Source of the DNA: Miniphocaeibacter massiliensis
GTDB taxonomy: Bacteria; Bacillota; Clostridia; Tissierellales; Peptoniphilaceae
NCBI RefSeq assembly: GCF_900232905.1
Contig: NZ_OCTQ01000006.1
Span: 36,589-100,588, forward strand
Direction: 5' to 3'
Length of the DNA: 64,000 nucleotides
Both the position numbers and the translations under genes were made by a program. The number at the start of each line of letters is the position of its first letter. Positions within the stretch are counted from its first letter, which is position 1. The notes under the pieces were generated by a model. That model was not told where the DNA came from, ran no database searches, and saw only the letters and a list, made by a program, of their open reading frames with translations. Positions 42,901 to 51,856 of the stretch are shown one piece after another.

Positions 42901-43597
42901 TGTTAGTCAAGGAGCAAGTAAAGCTACAACTGAGTTTACTAAACTTTCTAGCAAGAGTATTCAACAAATAAACCAAATGTCTAAAAATATTACTCAACAA
43001 GTTAAGACTATGATGTTACAGTTTAATAATAATATTAAGTCAGGTATGAGTTCGGCGGTTTCAAATATTTCTTCAGGAGTTAATAATATGGTTAGTAAGG
43101 TAAGGTCTTACTATTCAAGTTTTAGTTCCGCTGGAAGTTATTTAATGAGTGGTTTAGCAAATGGTATTAGTAGTGGAAGAAGTAAAGTTATATCTGCTGC
43201 AGTAAATGTTATGAACCAAGCTGTTGCAAGAGCAAAGGCTGCAGCGGAGATTCATTCTCCTTCTAGAGTTATGATGGAAGTTGGTAAGTTCTTTGATATG
43301 GGTCTTGAAAAAGGTATTGATAAAAATGGAAAAGGTGTAGTTGGTGCTGCAGAAAGTTTAATGGACAGTCTTGTTAGGGTTTACAGCGGAGAAGATTTTG
43401 ATTTTGCTGGTAAACTTGGTAATTTAAATACCGACTTTAACAAAGATATTACTCATAGACTTGCTGACAATAGAACTAGTCCTCAACCACTTGAATTTGT
43501 TTTACAAATGGGAAGTAAGGCTTACAAGGGGTTTGTTAAGGATATTAAGAAAACAAGTGACGATATTGTTCACTTAGAAGAAGTTTACGGATATTAG
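39977..43597 (+). CDS. Tail tape measure protein
   Basis: 1206 residues with an AAGGAGGTG site. Long helical and coiled-coil regions occupy about 1-210 and 270-700. Hydrophobic helices lie near 185-235 and in a long Ile/Thr/Ser-rich block at about 755-930, the usual membrane-inserting part. A Ser/Met-rich repeat follows to about 1090, with AAAEIHSPSRVMMEVGKFFDMGLEKGI near 1100, a hallmark tape-measure segment. It sets tail length and enters the target membrane. Codon use changes near 42.1 kb. Confidence 0.95.
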   Translation: MSDYSVEAILTADVSSFAKGFKEAGKTIKLFDKIFSNSLKNLENIEKTINKNLITPIRAVDINVKKLSGNFNNYMTSISGSIGKVSSSFSMLRINVIREVDTMKSKVGELSNTLENLGVDTEVSGGTINLIFVGIGTTTKDATKIIGDSTTNMASYIGGKPVDALGNLDGGFLDVLNTSGDVAGSLGNILGLIKNFLPEGMSFTEIIKKIPTLLSKIPPQAILGVVAIAALMAVFTKAYEDGKNKVISSSDIISDKVSETSKLATEDFLLMSSTARESFNYLAKDSEGFSESMKNSVMDNFTTMKEGVLTTLDEQLNKSLELEKKSLEKQKGLTNEEKANRLASIIDTYEQEKSIVESGSSTINSILEKASQEHRQLTEEEKENVNAIQEEMYEAGVISLADSVKDADNIRKDANKKSEETTALGLEKILELEKSKRDETVSLAKESYEQKLKEAEIGLNSENESIRKAAENKKKSAKETKDTIINAAKDEYTNLLNYARRKTDGLINEDGKIMTSHEKMQQSFAESMEISKRTQTVDVTNRKKAADFIKETTRDVVEEVRFGNEKMADSTIDSNEKILNSYKKEFPAIAEVTDESLEKAEAVMKGKDYSSSMQNLMNTAVTGGEIGIEDLGDIADIPLDELMNTILGSDYSSSSSEMTGKIVTGAEDGISDLNPIIMDEISNVETSLQGKDLTDSGTQTATSFVDAFIQKLGELPNKIAEELNKVTEDIKSKAESFKSAGTSIIEAIVSGIASSDSSLGTVGNKIVQTISKSIISNSLALMIVGVSIITAILTGITMSVPLLMTSGVTIITAIISSITSQTELLTSTGISIISSIITGIITATPMLMVVGASIATVISTAIISQLGLLSTVGVSIGQTLVSSIMNGLTTLPIIGIYVASAISTAISSAKAVAMSGGISVGLTTSKGISTGITSGSGMIVGAMNSLNSKITSTMTRTASQVKSQSSQMMNGMAQAVSQGASKATTEFTKLSSKSIQQINQMSKNITQQVKTMMLQFNNNIKSGMSSAVSNISSGVNNMVSKVRSYYSSFSSAGSYLMSGLANGISSGRSKVISAAVNVMNQAVARAKAAAEIHSPSRVMMEVGKFFDMGLEKGIDKNGKGVVGAAESLMDSLVRVYSGEDFDFAGKLGNLNTDFNKDITHRLADNRTSPQPLEFVLQMGSKAYKGFVKDIKKTSDDIVHLEEVYGY

Positions 43598-43608
43598 GAG
43601 GTGGTAAA

Positions 43609-44445
43609 TTGTATAAATTTGTAGATATTGACGAAGCAGCTAATAATAGTGATATGTCTATTCAGACGATAGTAAATGGTTTTAACTTGGATAAGACTAT
43701 TAATGGGTTTACCACTCTCAAGGTAAACGGAAGAGAGTTAATTGGTAGAAATATTTCTACTCAAGATTTTAAAGCTGTTTCTGGTGGAGGAAAAAGAGAA
43801 ACTTCTAGAAATTACAAAAGTGGTTCTTTTGGAACTAACAGATTTCTAGGTAGTTCTCTACCTTCTAGAACTATAGAAGTTGAATTTATGTTAAGGGCTG
43901 AGAGTAACAAGGAATTTAGACAAGTTTGCGAAATGTTGAATTTCTACCTTCACAATGAACAAATGTCTGTTCAGTTTACAGACGACTTGGCTTATGAATA
44001 TATAGGTACTTTGACTGCTGTGTCAGATATTGACGCTGTTAGTAATAGTATTGTTGGTAGTTTTTCTATTGAATGTTCAGAACCGTTTAAATATTCGGCG
44101 AATGAGAAGGTATTTGAATTTGATACTACAGGTAAATTTAATTACAAATCATTATATCCTGTTATTATAAATAAGATAATTGTTGAAGTAGAAGGAGAGA
44201 GTGAGTATTTTAGAATAATTAACTATACAACTGAAAGTAGTGTAGTTATAGATACACCAATAAAAAAAGGTGATGTCGTTGAAGTAGATATGAAAGATCA
44301 AACTGTTCTATTGAATTCTGAAGATGTTATTTCAAAACTTGCTTTAGACAGCCAGTTAGAAGATTTTCTCATTTTAGGAGAAGATAATATCGTTTGTGAT
44401 TCACCTTGTAAAGCTAAGATTTTCTTTGTGGAAAGGAGATTGTAA
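43609..44445 (+). CDS. Distal tail protein (Dit)
   Basis: 278 residues with a TTG start after AGGAGGTGG. The pattern (GSFGTNRFLGSSLPSRTIEVEFML, then FYLHNEQMSVQFTDD and FSIECSEPFKYS) is that of Sipho_tail/Dit proteins, which form the hub between tube and baseplate. The stop overlaps the next start (TAATG). Confidence 0.9.
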   Translation: MYKFVDIDEAANNSDMSIQTIVNGFNLDKTINGFTTLKVNGRELIGRNISTQDFKAVSGGGKRETSRNYKSGSFGTNRFLGSSLPSRTIEVEFMLRAESNKEFRQVCEMLNFYLHNEQMSVQFTDDLAYEYIGTLTAVSDIDAVSNSIVGSFSIECSEPFKYSANEKVFEFDTTGKFNYKSLYPVIINKIIVEVEGESEYFRIINYTTESSVVIDTPIKKGDVVEVDMKDQTVLLNSEDVISKLALDSQLEDFLILGEDNIVCDSPCKAKIFFVERRL

Positions 44446-45707
44446 TGCTTTATCTATTTGACAGAAAAGAAGTGTTAAGGGTCAAACTAAAAAGAGATGA
44501 CTTGTTGGAGTGTATTCAAGTAGAGGGGATTAACGAAACTACAACATTATCTTTTTCTATAAGGTTAGATGCTTTATACAAAATGGAAAATATTGAAATA
44601 GTTGGTCACGAAGATGTAAATAACAATGGAACATACCAATTATACAAGATAATTGAAAGTAAGATTATAGAAAACAGGGTTGACTATCAAGGTATATTAT
44701 TACCTTTTTATGAATTGACAGGATATGGATATGTGGCAGATAAAAAAGCGGATAATATTAAGATAGAAGATGCTATGGAAATGGTGTTAGCCGGTTCAAG
44801 ATGGGAAGTTGGGATAGTAAAAACAGAAGAAAAAGGTGCAATTAATTTTTATCGTACAACTAGATTAGAAGCAATATCTAAAATACTTGAAACATGGGAA
44901 ATAGAACTTAATTATAGGGTTTCAATAGAAGGTAGTAAGATAGTTAATAGATATGTAGATATATATAAAGAACGAGGTCGAGAGACAAATAAAAGGTTTG
45001 TTGAGGGACATAAAGCATTAGAAATTGTTAAAGAAATTACAGATGTTGATTTGTATACTGCAATTTTGCCAAGAGGTAAAACTTTAGACTCTGGTAGTGA
45101 TAAATCTGACAAAAGAATAGAAATAGGAAGTGTTTCTTGGAGCACTGAAAATAAAGATCCATTAAATAAACCTGTTGGACAAATATGGTTGGAAGATTAT
45201 GAAATGACAGAGAAGTATGGGTATTCCGACAATACTCCTAGGTTTAAAATTGTAGAATATAATGATATTGAAGATGCTACTGAACTAATAAATGCTGCAT
45301 ATAGAGATTTAAAGCTAAATAGTAGTCCGAAGGTTCAATTTAGACTTAAAGCTATGGGAGCAGAAGGTTTAGAAATAGGAGATAAAGTAGGAGTAATTAG
45401 AAGATCTGTAAATATTGTTTACACAACTAGAGTATTTAGAGTTACAAGAGATTTAATAGGTGGAGAAGTAACAGAAATTGAATTTGGAGACAATATTGAC
45501 TACTCTCAGTCAGTAAAAAACAAAAGATTATTAAACAAAATAAATAAAGCAGCTTCTATATCACAAATAAGTTCTATTAGAGCTATGTTAGAAACTAATA
45601 ATGTTGAAATAAGCAATAATATTGAAACAATAGAATTTATTCAAGGGGAAGTTGGTAAATTAAAAACAGAATTAGAGGAAATTAAGAATAAGATTAGTGA
45701 TGATTAA
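44445..45707 (+). CDS. Tail-associated (Tal/Prophage_tail-type) protein
   Basis: 420 residues. The N-terminal 350 follow the phage minor structural protein pattern of the T4 gp27-like hub: LYLFDRKEVLRV, GINETTTLSFSIR, GYVADKKADNI and later EIGDKVGVIRRSVNIVYTTRVFRVTRD. A coiled coil ends the protein. It lacks a long catalytic C-terminus, so it is a short hub without its own peptidase or lysozyme domain. Confidence 0.85.
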   Translation: MLYLFDRKEVLRVKLKRDDLLECIQVEGINETTTLSFSIRLDALYKMENIEIVGHEDVNNNGTYQLYKIIESKIIENRVDYQGILLPFYELTGYGYVADKKADNIKIEDAMEMVLAGSRWEVGIVKTEEKGAINFYRTTRLEAISKILETWEIELNYRVSIEGSKIVNRYVDIYKERGRETNKRFVEGHKALEIVKEITDVDLYTAILPRGKTLDSGSDKSDKRIEIGSVSWSTENKDPLNKPVGQIWLEDYEMTEKYGYSDNTPRFKIVEYNDIEDATELINAAYRDLKLNSSPKVQFRLKAMGAEGLEIGDKVGVIRRSVNIVYTTRVFRVTRDLIGGEVTEIEFGDNIDYSQSVKNKRLLNKINKAASISQISSIRAMLETNNVEISNNIETIEFIQGEVGKLKTELEEIKNKISDD

Positions 45708-45728
45708 ACACCTTTAAGGTGTTTTTTT
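45706..45728 (+). terminator. Terminator after Tal gene
   Basis: 8-bp stem AAACACCT/AGGTGTTT with a 3-base loop and a T run. Confidence 0.88.
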
Positions 45729-45749
45729 ATTACAAAGGAGGTTTTAAAT

Positions 45750-46823
45750 ATGGGAGTAATGCCAGAATTTAAAAGAACTATATACGAAGTGAGGTTTGAT
45801 GATAGTTACACACAACCCTTATATGCTATACAGGGAGAAACAGGAAGAACATATCAATTTATACCTGTCGGATTAAATGATTTTACTATAGATATAGAAA
45901 ATATTGGACTTAAAATGGCTATAAAAGTTGAAGATGTAGAGGTTGGATTAATAGATGGAAAACCTGACGGTAAAGGTAGCTTTGAAGTTAAAATACCAAG
46001 AGGCTATTTGAATAAATCTGATATGCATGCCAAATATCAATTATTTTTGATAAATCTTTATGAGAAAGGCGAAACTTTAGGATCTGTTGCAGGAGATTTT
46101 AGAATATACCCTAATGAATACTACACAGGTAGTGGCATTAACACTTTAACAAACTTGGAAGAAGTAGTAGCTATATATGAAAATGTTATGAATATTGGAG
46201 AAAATCTAGAATCTGTAGAAGATATATCTGGTAAAGCTAAGGAAATAGACGCTTTAATAGTATTACTTAAAGATATGTATAACAACAGCGATATAACGGC
46301 TATCAATAATAGATTTGACGAAGTTTATCGCCAAGTACAAGAGGTTAAAGGTATAGCTAATTCTTTTACAGAGGGGATAAATGAAGAAATACAAGAATTA
46401 AAAACATCTATAGATGGTGCTTTAAAAGTAGTGAAGTATGAACAAATTCCAAGAAAGAATGGATATTCAGGATACTATATTGTTTATAGTAATGGATATT
46501 GTAAAGCTTTGATTAAAAGAAAAGAAAAGAGAGCTTTTAATGTAACCGCAACCAACTCTGGGACAACAACAACTATTTATACTGGAGATTATATTTTAAA
46601 ATTTCCAGTTATTTTTAGAGAATATCCTTTTACAAGTCTAGCTCGTTCTAAATGGGGAACTGGAAATAGTTGGGGGTTTGTACAAGATAGCAATAGTAAA
46701 TCACAAGTTGAAATAAGAGCTATAGAAAACTTTAAAAGAACAGCTGATACAGATATGAGTTTAGAAATAATGGTTGAAGGATTTGTGGATTTAAACACAA
46801 ATTATATAAATACAAATTTTTAA
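45750..46823 (+). CDS. Baseplate upper / receptor-binding-type protein 1
   Basis: 357 residues with an AAGGAGG site. A BppU-like N-terminal beta domain (about 1-125) attaches to the hub. A helical coiled-coil stem follows (about 140-225) and then a C-terminal beta domain (about 230-357, with NGYSGYYIVYSNGYCKALIKR) of the fibre-head type. It probably takes part in host recognition. Confidence 0.72.
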   Translation: MGVMPEFKRTIYEVRFDDSYTQPLYAIQGETGRTYQFIPVGLNDFTIDIENIGLKMAIKVEDVEVGLIDGKPDGKGSFEVKIPRGYLNKSDMHAKYQLFLINLYEKGETLGSVAGDFRIYPNEYYTGSGINTLTNLEEVVAIYENVMNIGENLESVEDISGKAKEIDALIVLLKDMYNNSDITAINNRFDEVYRQVQEVKGIANSFTEGINEEIQELKTSIDGALKVVKYEQIPRKNGYSGYYIVYSNGYCKALIKRKEKRAFNVTATNSGTTTTIYTGDYILKFPVIFREYPFTSLARSKWGTGNSWGFVQDSNSKSQVEIRAIENFKRTADTDMSLEIMVEGFVDLNTNYINTNF

Positions 46824-46850
46824 ATAGAATACTGAGAAAAAGGAGGAAGA

Positions 46851-48278
46851 ATGATAAAACTTAAAGTCAATCACGAAGGAAAACTTACAAATGAAATAAA
46901 AACCTCAGGGCTTCAGCAAGGTGAACAGCTTTTTAGAACTATACAAATAACCACTCCTAAATTTATACAAGGAGTAGATATTAGTGGGTACGATGTAAAA
47001 TTAATAATGAGGTTAAATGGAGAAAAATATACTTTTGACTTAGAACTTCAAAAAGAAAAAACTGACTCATTAAAATACAAATACGATGTTTTTCCAGGAC
47101 TTACAAGTAGTGTTGAAGAATTTGAAATATGTGTACTTTGGGTTTACGGAGGATATCAATATATTTCTAATATACTAAAAATTAAAGTTAATAAAACTCT
47201 ACTTTCTGGAGAAATAAAAGACATTAATGAATACCTAAAAGATTATAAATTTGAGATTGAAAATATAATGAATATTTCAAAAATAGTAAAGGAAGAAGAA
47301 GGTAAAAGAAAAATTACATTTGATTCATGGACTGAAGAATTTGATGGTTTTGTAGAAAGAGATAAAGAATACAAAAACAATGAAATTCTGAGAATAGAAA
47401 ATGAATATAAAAGAATATTAGATGAAAATAAAAGAATAGCTGAAGAGAATACAAGAGTTTCATCTGAAAAAAATAGGGTTTCAAATTTCGATACTTGGAC
47501 GACAAAATTTAATGAATTTGTAGAGAAAAACAAGGGCTATGAAAATAACGAAACTCAAAGAGTAGCAAATGAAAACTATAGGGTTTCAGCGGAAAATACA
47601 AGACTTGGTTCTGAAGAGAACAGAATATCTAATTTTAAATCTTGGGCATTACAATTCCAAGATTTTATTACTAATGATGCAAATCATACTTATAACGAAT
47701 CTCGAAGAATTGAAAAAATGAAAGAGATTATAACTATTTGGGAAGAGATTAAAAGTGAATTATCAGGTGGAGATTTAGGAGATATAGTATTAGAACTTAG
47801 CAAGATAAAAAACACTATTTCAAACCATGTAAAAACAATGGCTGTTAATAATATAGACAATACTATAGAAGTTTTTTTGGAAAAAGACACCGCTACACCG
47901 ACCTTTAAATTGAATTTACCAAAAGGGTTTAGTGGTAGTTATAATGATTTGATAGACAAGCCAGTTTCGTCAATATATGAAGGACCAAATTCAACTATGC
48001 ATAGATTTGGTAATTTAGTAAATTTAACAGTAAGATCAGGTACAGATATAGCAACGTTAAGAACATATGTGTTTCCAATAATTTATAGACCTTCTATAAA
48101 CAAGTATGCTTCCGTTAGTTATCATAATACAACAACATCTATAGCTATATATAATTTTGAAATAACGACAGCAGGAAAAATAAATGTTGATTTTACAACA
48201 ATTGAAAATACTGGTGTTCAAACTAATAGAACAACTGGACAAATATGGAAGAATTTGTCAGTAACATATTCAATTTAG
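46851..48278 (+). CDS. Baseplate / tail fibre protein 2 with three coiled-coil repeats
   Basis: 475 residues. The N-terminal BppU-like domain (about 1-125, LKVNHEGKLTNEIKTSGL) is followed by three copies of a roughly 50-residue helical repeat (about 155-300) with FDSWTEEFDGF, FDTWTTKFNEF and FKSWALQFQDF plus ENxRVSxENxR segments. The C-terminal beta domain (about 340-475) carries MHRFGNLVNLTVRSG, as in phage fibre tips. The AAGGAGG site is close. Confidence 0.75.
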   Translation: MIKLKVNHEGKLTNEIKTSGLQQGEQLFRTIQITTPKFIQGVDISGYDVKLIMRLNGEKYTFDLELQKEKTDSLKYKYDVFPGLTSSVEEFEICVLWVYGGYQYISNILKIKVNKTLLSGEIKDINEYLKDYKFEIENIMNISKIVKEEEGKRKITFDSWTEEFDGFVERDKEYKNNEILRIENEYKRILDENKRIAEENTRVSSEKNRVSNFDTWTTKFNEFVEKNKGYENNETQRVANENYRVSAENTRLGSEENRISNFKSWALQFQDFITNDANHTYNESRRIEKMKEIITIWEEIKSELSGGDLGDIVLELSKIKNTISNHVKTMAVNNIDNTIEVFLEKDTATPTFKLNLPKGFSGSYNDLIDKPVSSIYEGPNSTMHRFGNLVNLTVRSGTDIATLRTYVFPIIYRPSINKYASVSYHNTTTSIAIYNFEITTAGKINVDFTTIENTGVQTNRTTGQIWKNLSVTYSI

Positions 48279-48331
48279 CAAGATATTAATATTTTATTAA
48301 ATACGATTTATAGAAAGGAGGAAACAAGGTT

Positions 48332-48838
48332 ATGATAAATTTTACAGAAATGTTTAAAAATATATGGTTACAAGTAATACTTGCGTTAATCTTATTAGAT
48401 ATATTTACAGGAGTATTTAAAGCAGTTAAGTATAAAAAGTTAAACAGCAGTTTTGGAATACAAGGGCTAGGTAAACACCTAGCCTTTTTCTTTGTAGTAA
48501 TTTTTGCAACATATGTACTTAAAGTTACAAAACTGGAGATTTGGTTATATGCAATTTACATTATATATGCTGTATTTTATTCAACATCAATTTGTGAAAA
48601 TGCATATGAGGCAGGCTGGAAAATACCAAAGTTTGTATTAAAAAATTTATTAGTTTATCAAAAAGCAATAGACGAAGGAGATTTAAGTATAGTATTAAAC
48701 GTTGTAAACAAGACAAACAAAGGTATTATTACAGAAAAAGATATAGAAAAGAAAACAACCTTAACAGAAGAAGAAAGTAAAAAGCTAAAAGAATTACTAG
48801 AAAAAGCAAAGCTTGTAGAGTCAGAGGTGAAAAATTAA
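48332..48838 (+). CDS. Holin (cph1/Phage_holin_4 family)
   Basis: 168 residues. Three hydrophobic segments (about 13-32, 50-68 and 73-92) carry the family pattern ALILLDIFTGVFKAVKYKKLNSSFG and ICENAYEAGWKIPKFV. The C-terminal 60 residues are charged. It forms the membrane hole for endolysin release. The endolysin start overlaps its stop codon. Confidence 0.88.
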   Translation: MINFTEMFKNIWLQVILALILLDIFTGVFKAVKYKKLNSSFGIQGLGKHLAFFFVVIFATYVLKVTKLEIWLYAIYIIYAVFYSTSICENAYEAGWKIPKFVLKNLLVYQKAIDEGDLSIVLNVVNKTNKGIITEKDIEKKTTLTEEESKKLKELLEKAKLVESEVKN

Positions 48839-50229
48839 TGACATACACACCACCATATAATGTATGGACAGATGGAAAAATAAAAGTACTACTAGACCCA
48901 GGACACGGTAATGACGATAGAGGTTATATTGATGGACTGTACAAAACAGAGGGAGAAAGTAACTTAGCCTTTGCAAAAAAATTAAAATCAGAACTAGAAA
49001 AGTACGGAATAGTAGTTGGAATGACTAGGACAACTCTTAAAGAAGACCCTAGTCTTGCAAAGCGTGGTCAAATGGGTAAAGGATATGACTTACTTCTATC
49101 AATACACACTAACGCTTTTAATGGTACTGCAAATGGAACAGAAACCTATGATGATACAAACTCAAAGTTTTCTAACAAAGAATTAGCAACACTTATTAAC
49201 AACACAATAGTTAAAGTGTTAGGAACTAAAGACAGAGGAGTAAAGTATTGGAAACTATCTAATGGTAAGAATTATTTTGGTGTACTTAGAAACAATTCAG
49301 CTATTAATGGAATGTTAATAGAACACGCTTTTCACGACAATAAGTCAGATGTTAAAAAATGGGAATCCAACCAAAATAAACTAGCTAGTGAACTAGCTAA
49401 ATCACTTGCTAGTTACTATGGTTTAACAGTTACAACAACACCAAGTCCTACAACAGCGGACATTAACATAATAGGTAAAACATCACTTACTAAATACCAA
49501 ATGTTAACCTACTGCAATTCTAAAAATACAGCTCCTAAGTTAAATACTAATTTAGACAATCTAATAGACCTATACATTAAAGAAGGAGAAGTTGAGGGAG
49601 TAGATGGAGCGGTAGCATTTGTACAAGCGATGCACGAAACAGGGTACTTTAAATTCGGTGGAGACGTAGACTGGAAACAAAACAATTACGCTGGAATAGG
49701 AGCAACAGGAAACGGTGCAAAAGGAAATACTTTCTCTAATCCACAAATAGGAGTAAGAGCACAAATACAACATTTAAAAGCATATGCAAGTACAGAGTCT
49801 TTAAAACAAGAATGTGTAGACCCTAGATTTAAGTATGTAACTAGAGGAACATCTCCTACAATATTTGGACTTGCTGGAACATGGGCTGCAGATAAAGACT
49901 ATGGAACAAAGCTACTAAGTATATACAACCATACAAAAGCAGTAGAAACAGTAGACAATCAACCAATACCAGAAGAAGAAAGGTTGAAGGGCAGAGTATT
50001 TGTAACTTACGACAATACAGTTGATAAAGTTCAAGCAGATAGAATGCAAGCTCAACTAGGATACTATCCAGTAGACTTAAATAGTCCAAATGATTTAGTA
50101 AATGCCGACTATATTATTCACGTTGGAGGGGGAACTTCTCATAGTGCAGATATTACATTAACAGGAGTTAATAGACTTGAAACTGAAAACAAAGTAACAG
50201 AATTTATAAAGAAACAAAAAGGAGCATAG
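48838..50229 (+). CDS. Endolysin: amidase_3 + glucosaminidase + C-terminal domain
   Basis: 463 residues with no signal peptide. Amidase_3 (about 15-197) has zinc ligands H23 (DPGHG), E40 and H90 (SIHTNA) and catalytic E162 (IEHAFHDN). A GH73-like glucosaminidase domain (about 212-380) contains FVQAMHETGYF and NNYAGIGATG. A C-terminal domain of about 80 residues (385-463) is unassigned and may bind the wall. Two different bond specificities in one enzyme are typical of strong phage lysins. Confidence 0.92.
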   Translation: MTYTPPYNVWTDGKIKVLLDPGHGNDDRGYIDGLYKTEGESNLAFAKKLKSELEKYGIVVGMTRTTLKEDPSLAKRGQMGKGYDLLLSIHTNAFNGTANGTETYDDTNSKFSNKELATLINNTIVKVLGTKDRGVKYWKLSNGKNYFGVLRNNSAINGMLIEHAFHDNKSDVKKWESNQNKLASELAKSLASYYGLTVTTTPSPTTADINIIGKTSLTKYQMLTYCNSKNTAPKLNTNLDNLIDLYIKEGEVEGVDGAVAFVQAMHETGYFKFGGDVDWKQNNYAGIGATGNGAKGNTFSNPQIGVRAQIQHLKAYASTESLKQECVDPRFKYVTRGTSPTIFGLAGTWAADKDYGTKLLSIYNHTKAVETVDNQPIPEEERLKGRVFVTYDNTVDKVQADRMQAQLGYYPVDLNSPNDLVNADYIIHVGGGTSHSADITLTGVNRLETENKVTEFIKKQKGA

Positions 50230-50230
50230 T

Positions 50231-50602
50231 ATGGATATATTTATGGATATATTTGGCGGAACAATATTTTTAGCGACAATTCTTTTTATATTATTCTTGT
50301 ATAAGACAATTAAAAATGAAGGTGTTAGAATTAATAACGAAATAGCAAGTAATGTACTAGATGATACAGTAGAAATAGCTTTTAGAGTAGTAGTGAATTT
50401 AACGCAAACAACAGTAGAAGAGCTTAAAGAAAATGACCGTTGGGACACAGGAATGGCAAGGGGAATATTTAAACAAGCGCTTCAAGAAGTAAAGTATCAA
50501 CTTGGAGAATATAAATTAAAATTACTAGGAGAAAAGGTAGTGGATACAGATGCATATTTGAGCTCGCTAATAGAGTCAATTGTATATGAAACTAAAGTTT
50601 AA
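50231..50602 (+). CDS. LLH-type second holin / holin-like protein
   Basis: 123 residues with one N-terminal transmembrane segment (about 8-26) and a helical C-terminal part ending in LSSLIESIVYETKV, the pattern of holin superfamily 6 (Holin_LLH). It starts 1 bp after the endolysin stop. It may be an auxiliary holin or a pinholin partner. It is the last clear phage gene. Confidence 0.75.
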   Translation: MDIFMDIFGGTIFLATILFILFLYKTIKNEGVRINNEIASNVLDDTVEIAFRVVVNLTQTTVEELKENDRWDTGMARGIFKQALQEVKYQLGEYKLKLLGEKVVDTDAYLSSLIESIVYETKV

Positions 50603-50618
50603 AATAATAATGTAATAA

Positions 50619-50642
50619 ATTTAGTTTTTCTGTAAACTAAAA
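50619..50642. repeat. Inverted repeat at the likely right phage boundary
   Basis: TTTAGTTT and AAACTAAA are perfect complements around a 6-base loop, with flanking A/T pairs. No T run follows. It lies between the last phage gene and host-like genes, so it may be part of attR or a weak terminator. The matching left end is outside the window. Confidence 0.4.
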
Positions 50643-50675
50643 TATTAAAATAATATACTATATGCTGACTACATT

Positions 50676-51386
50676 ATGAAAAATAGATTTGAAGAATATT
50701 ACAAATTATTAGAAGACTTTCTTAAAAATGATTTTGAATTTATTACAGTACAAGATTTTTACAGAAAAAACTACAATGTAGACAGTAAAATAATTATACT
50801 AAGACACGACATAGACTCTGACATAAAAATAGCTAAGAGAATGTTCGAAATAGAAAAAGCATTTGGTATTAAATCAACATATTATTTTAGACTAAAAACT
50901 GTAAATAAAGAATTTATGAAAGAAATCTACAATAATTCTAGCGAGGTAGGATATCATTTTGAAGAAATAGCTACATTTGCTAAAAACAATAATTTAAATA
51001 CTAGAAAAGATGTAGAAAATAATAGAAAAAATATACTTGCTGAATTTAGGAAAAACATAGAATACTTTAAAGAGTTAGGATTTCCGTTAAGTTCAATCTC
51101 ATCACACGGTGACTGGAAAAACAGAGAACTTGGTATTCGTAATTTAGAGTTAATAAACGATGATTTATTAGCTGAGTTAAATATTATAGAAGCCTATAGT
51201 GTAGAAGAAGATTTAGATTATAGAATAGCAGACAATATCTATCCAGTGTTTTGGACAGGTGGAAAACCTGAAGAGATTATACAAAAAGATATTAAAAAAA
51301 GCTTAATACTCTTGCATCCTAGAAATTGGGGAAGTTGTATCCCGACAAGACTGGCAGAAGACTTTGGGCGTTTAATGAAAAAATAA
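50676..51386 (+). CDS. Polysaccharide deacetylase-like protein
   Basis: 236 residues with the NodB-fold pattern IILRHDIDSD (metal-binding Asp and catalytic Asp at about 43-48), YYFRL, EVGYHFEE and SSISSHGDW. Some relatives are wall-modifying enzymes and others act on sugars attached to nucleotides or lipids. No ribosome site is visible before the ATG, and a TATACT -10 lies only 16 bp upstream, so the message may be leaderless. It could be the first host gene or a last moron. Confidence 0.75.
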   Translation: MKNRFEEYYKLLEDFLKNDFEFITVQDFYRKNYNVDSKIIILRHDIDSDIKIAKRMFEIEKAFGIKSTYYFRLKTVNKEFMKEIYNNSSEVGYHFEEIATFAKNNNLNTRKDVENNRKNILAEFRKNIEYFKELGFPLSSISSHGDWKNRELGIRNLELINDDLLAELNIIEAYSVEEDLDYRIADNIYPVFWTGGKPEEIIQKDIKKSLILLHPRNWGSCIPTRLAEDFGRLMKK

Positions 51387-51514
51387 GTTGTAATTTATTT
51401 GTGATAGAATATAAACTATTTCAAAATAACGTGATAATTAGTTAGATATACTTAAAGATATGGGAAATAAATTGGAATATTATTTACATTTATTAAATAA
51501 AGTTATAATAATTG

Positions 51515-51543
51515 TTGTTTTATATTTATATATGTGATATGCT
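51515..51543 (+). promoter_or_regulatory. Promoter of cold-shock gene
   Basis: TTGTTT (51515-51520), exact 17-bp spacer and TATGCT (51538-51543). This leaves a leader of about 90 nt, as is common for cold-shock mRNAs. No gene is seen in 51387-51641. Confidence 0.55.
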
Positions 51544-51641
51544 TAAGCAAGTGATTTTTATGGAATTTAATAATGTGAGTATTTGAATACCCCTTTATGA
51601 ATTTATGATTGTTGCAATATTTTAATAAGGAGGTATTTTAA

Positions 51642-51842
51642 ATGAACACAGGTACAGTTAAATGGTTTAATGCTACTAAAGGTTTTGGATTCATTACTCA
51701 AGATAATGGTGAAGATGTTTTTGCACATTTCTCACAAATTCAAGGAGATGGATTTAAAACATTAGAAGAAGGCGAAAAAGTTACATTCGACACTGAAAAT
51801 GGTGCTCGTGGCTTACAAGCTACAAACATTAATAGAATATAG
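51642..51842 (+). CDS. csp: Cold-shock protein (CspA family)
   Basis: 66 residues, the standard length. RNP motifs KGFGFI and DVFAHF are both intact (about 13-18 and 27-32). It is an OB-fold RNA chaperone of the host. AAGGAGG site. Confidence 0.97.
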   Translation: MNTGTVKWFNATKGFGFITQDNGEDVFAHFSQIQGDGFKTLEEGEKVTFDTENGARGLQATNINRI

Positions 51843-51856
51843 TTAATCGAATATTA

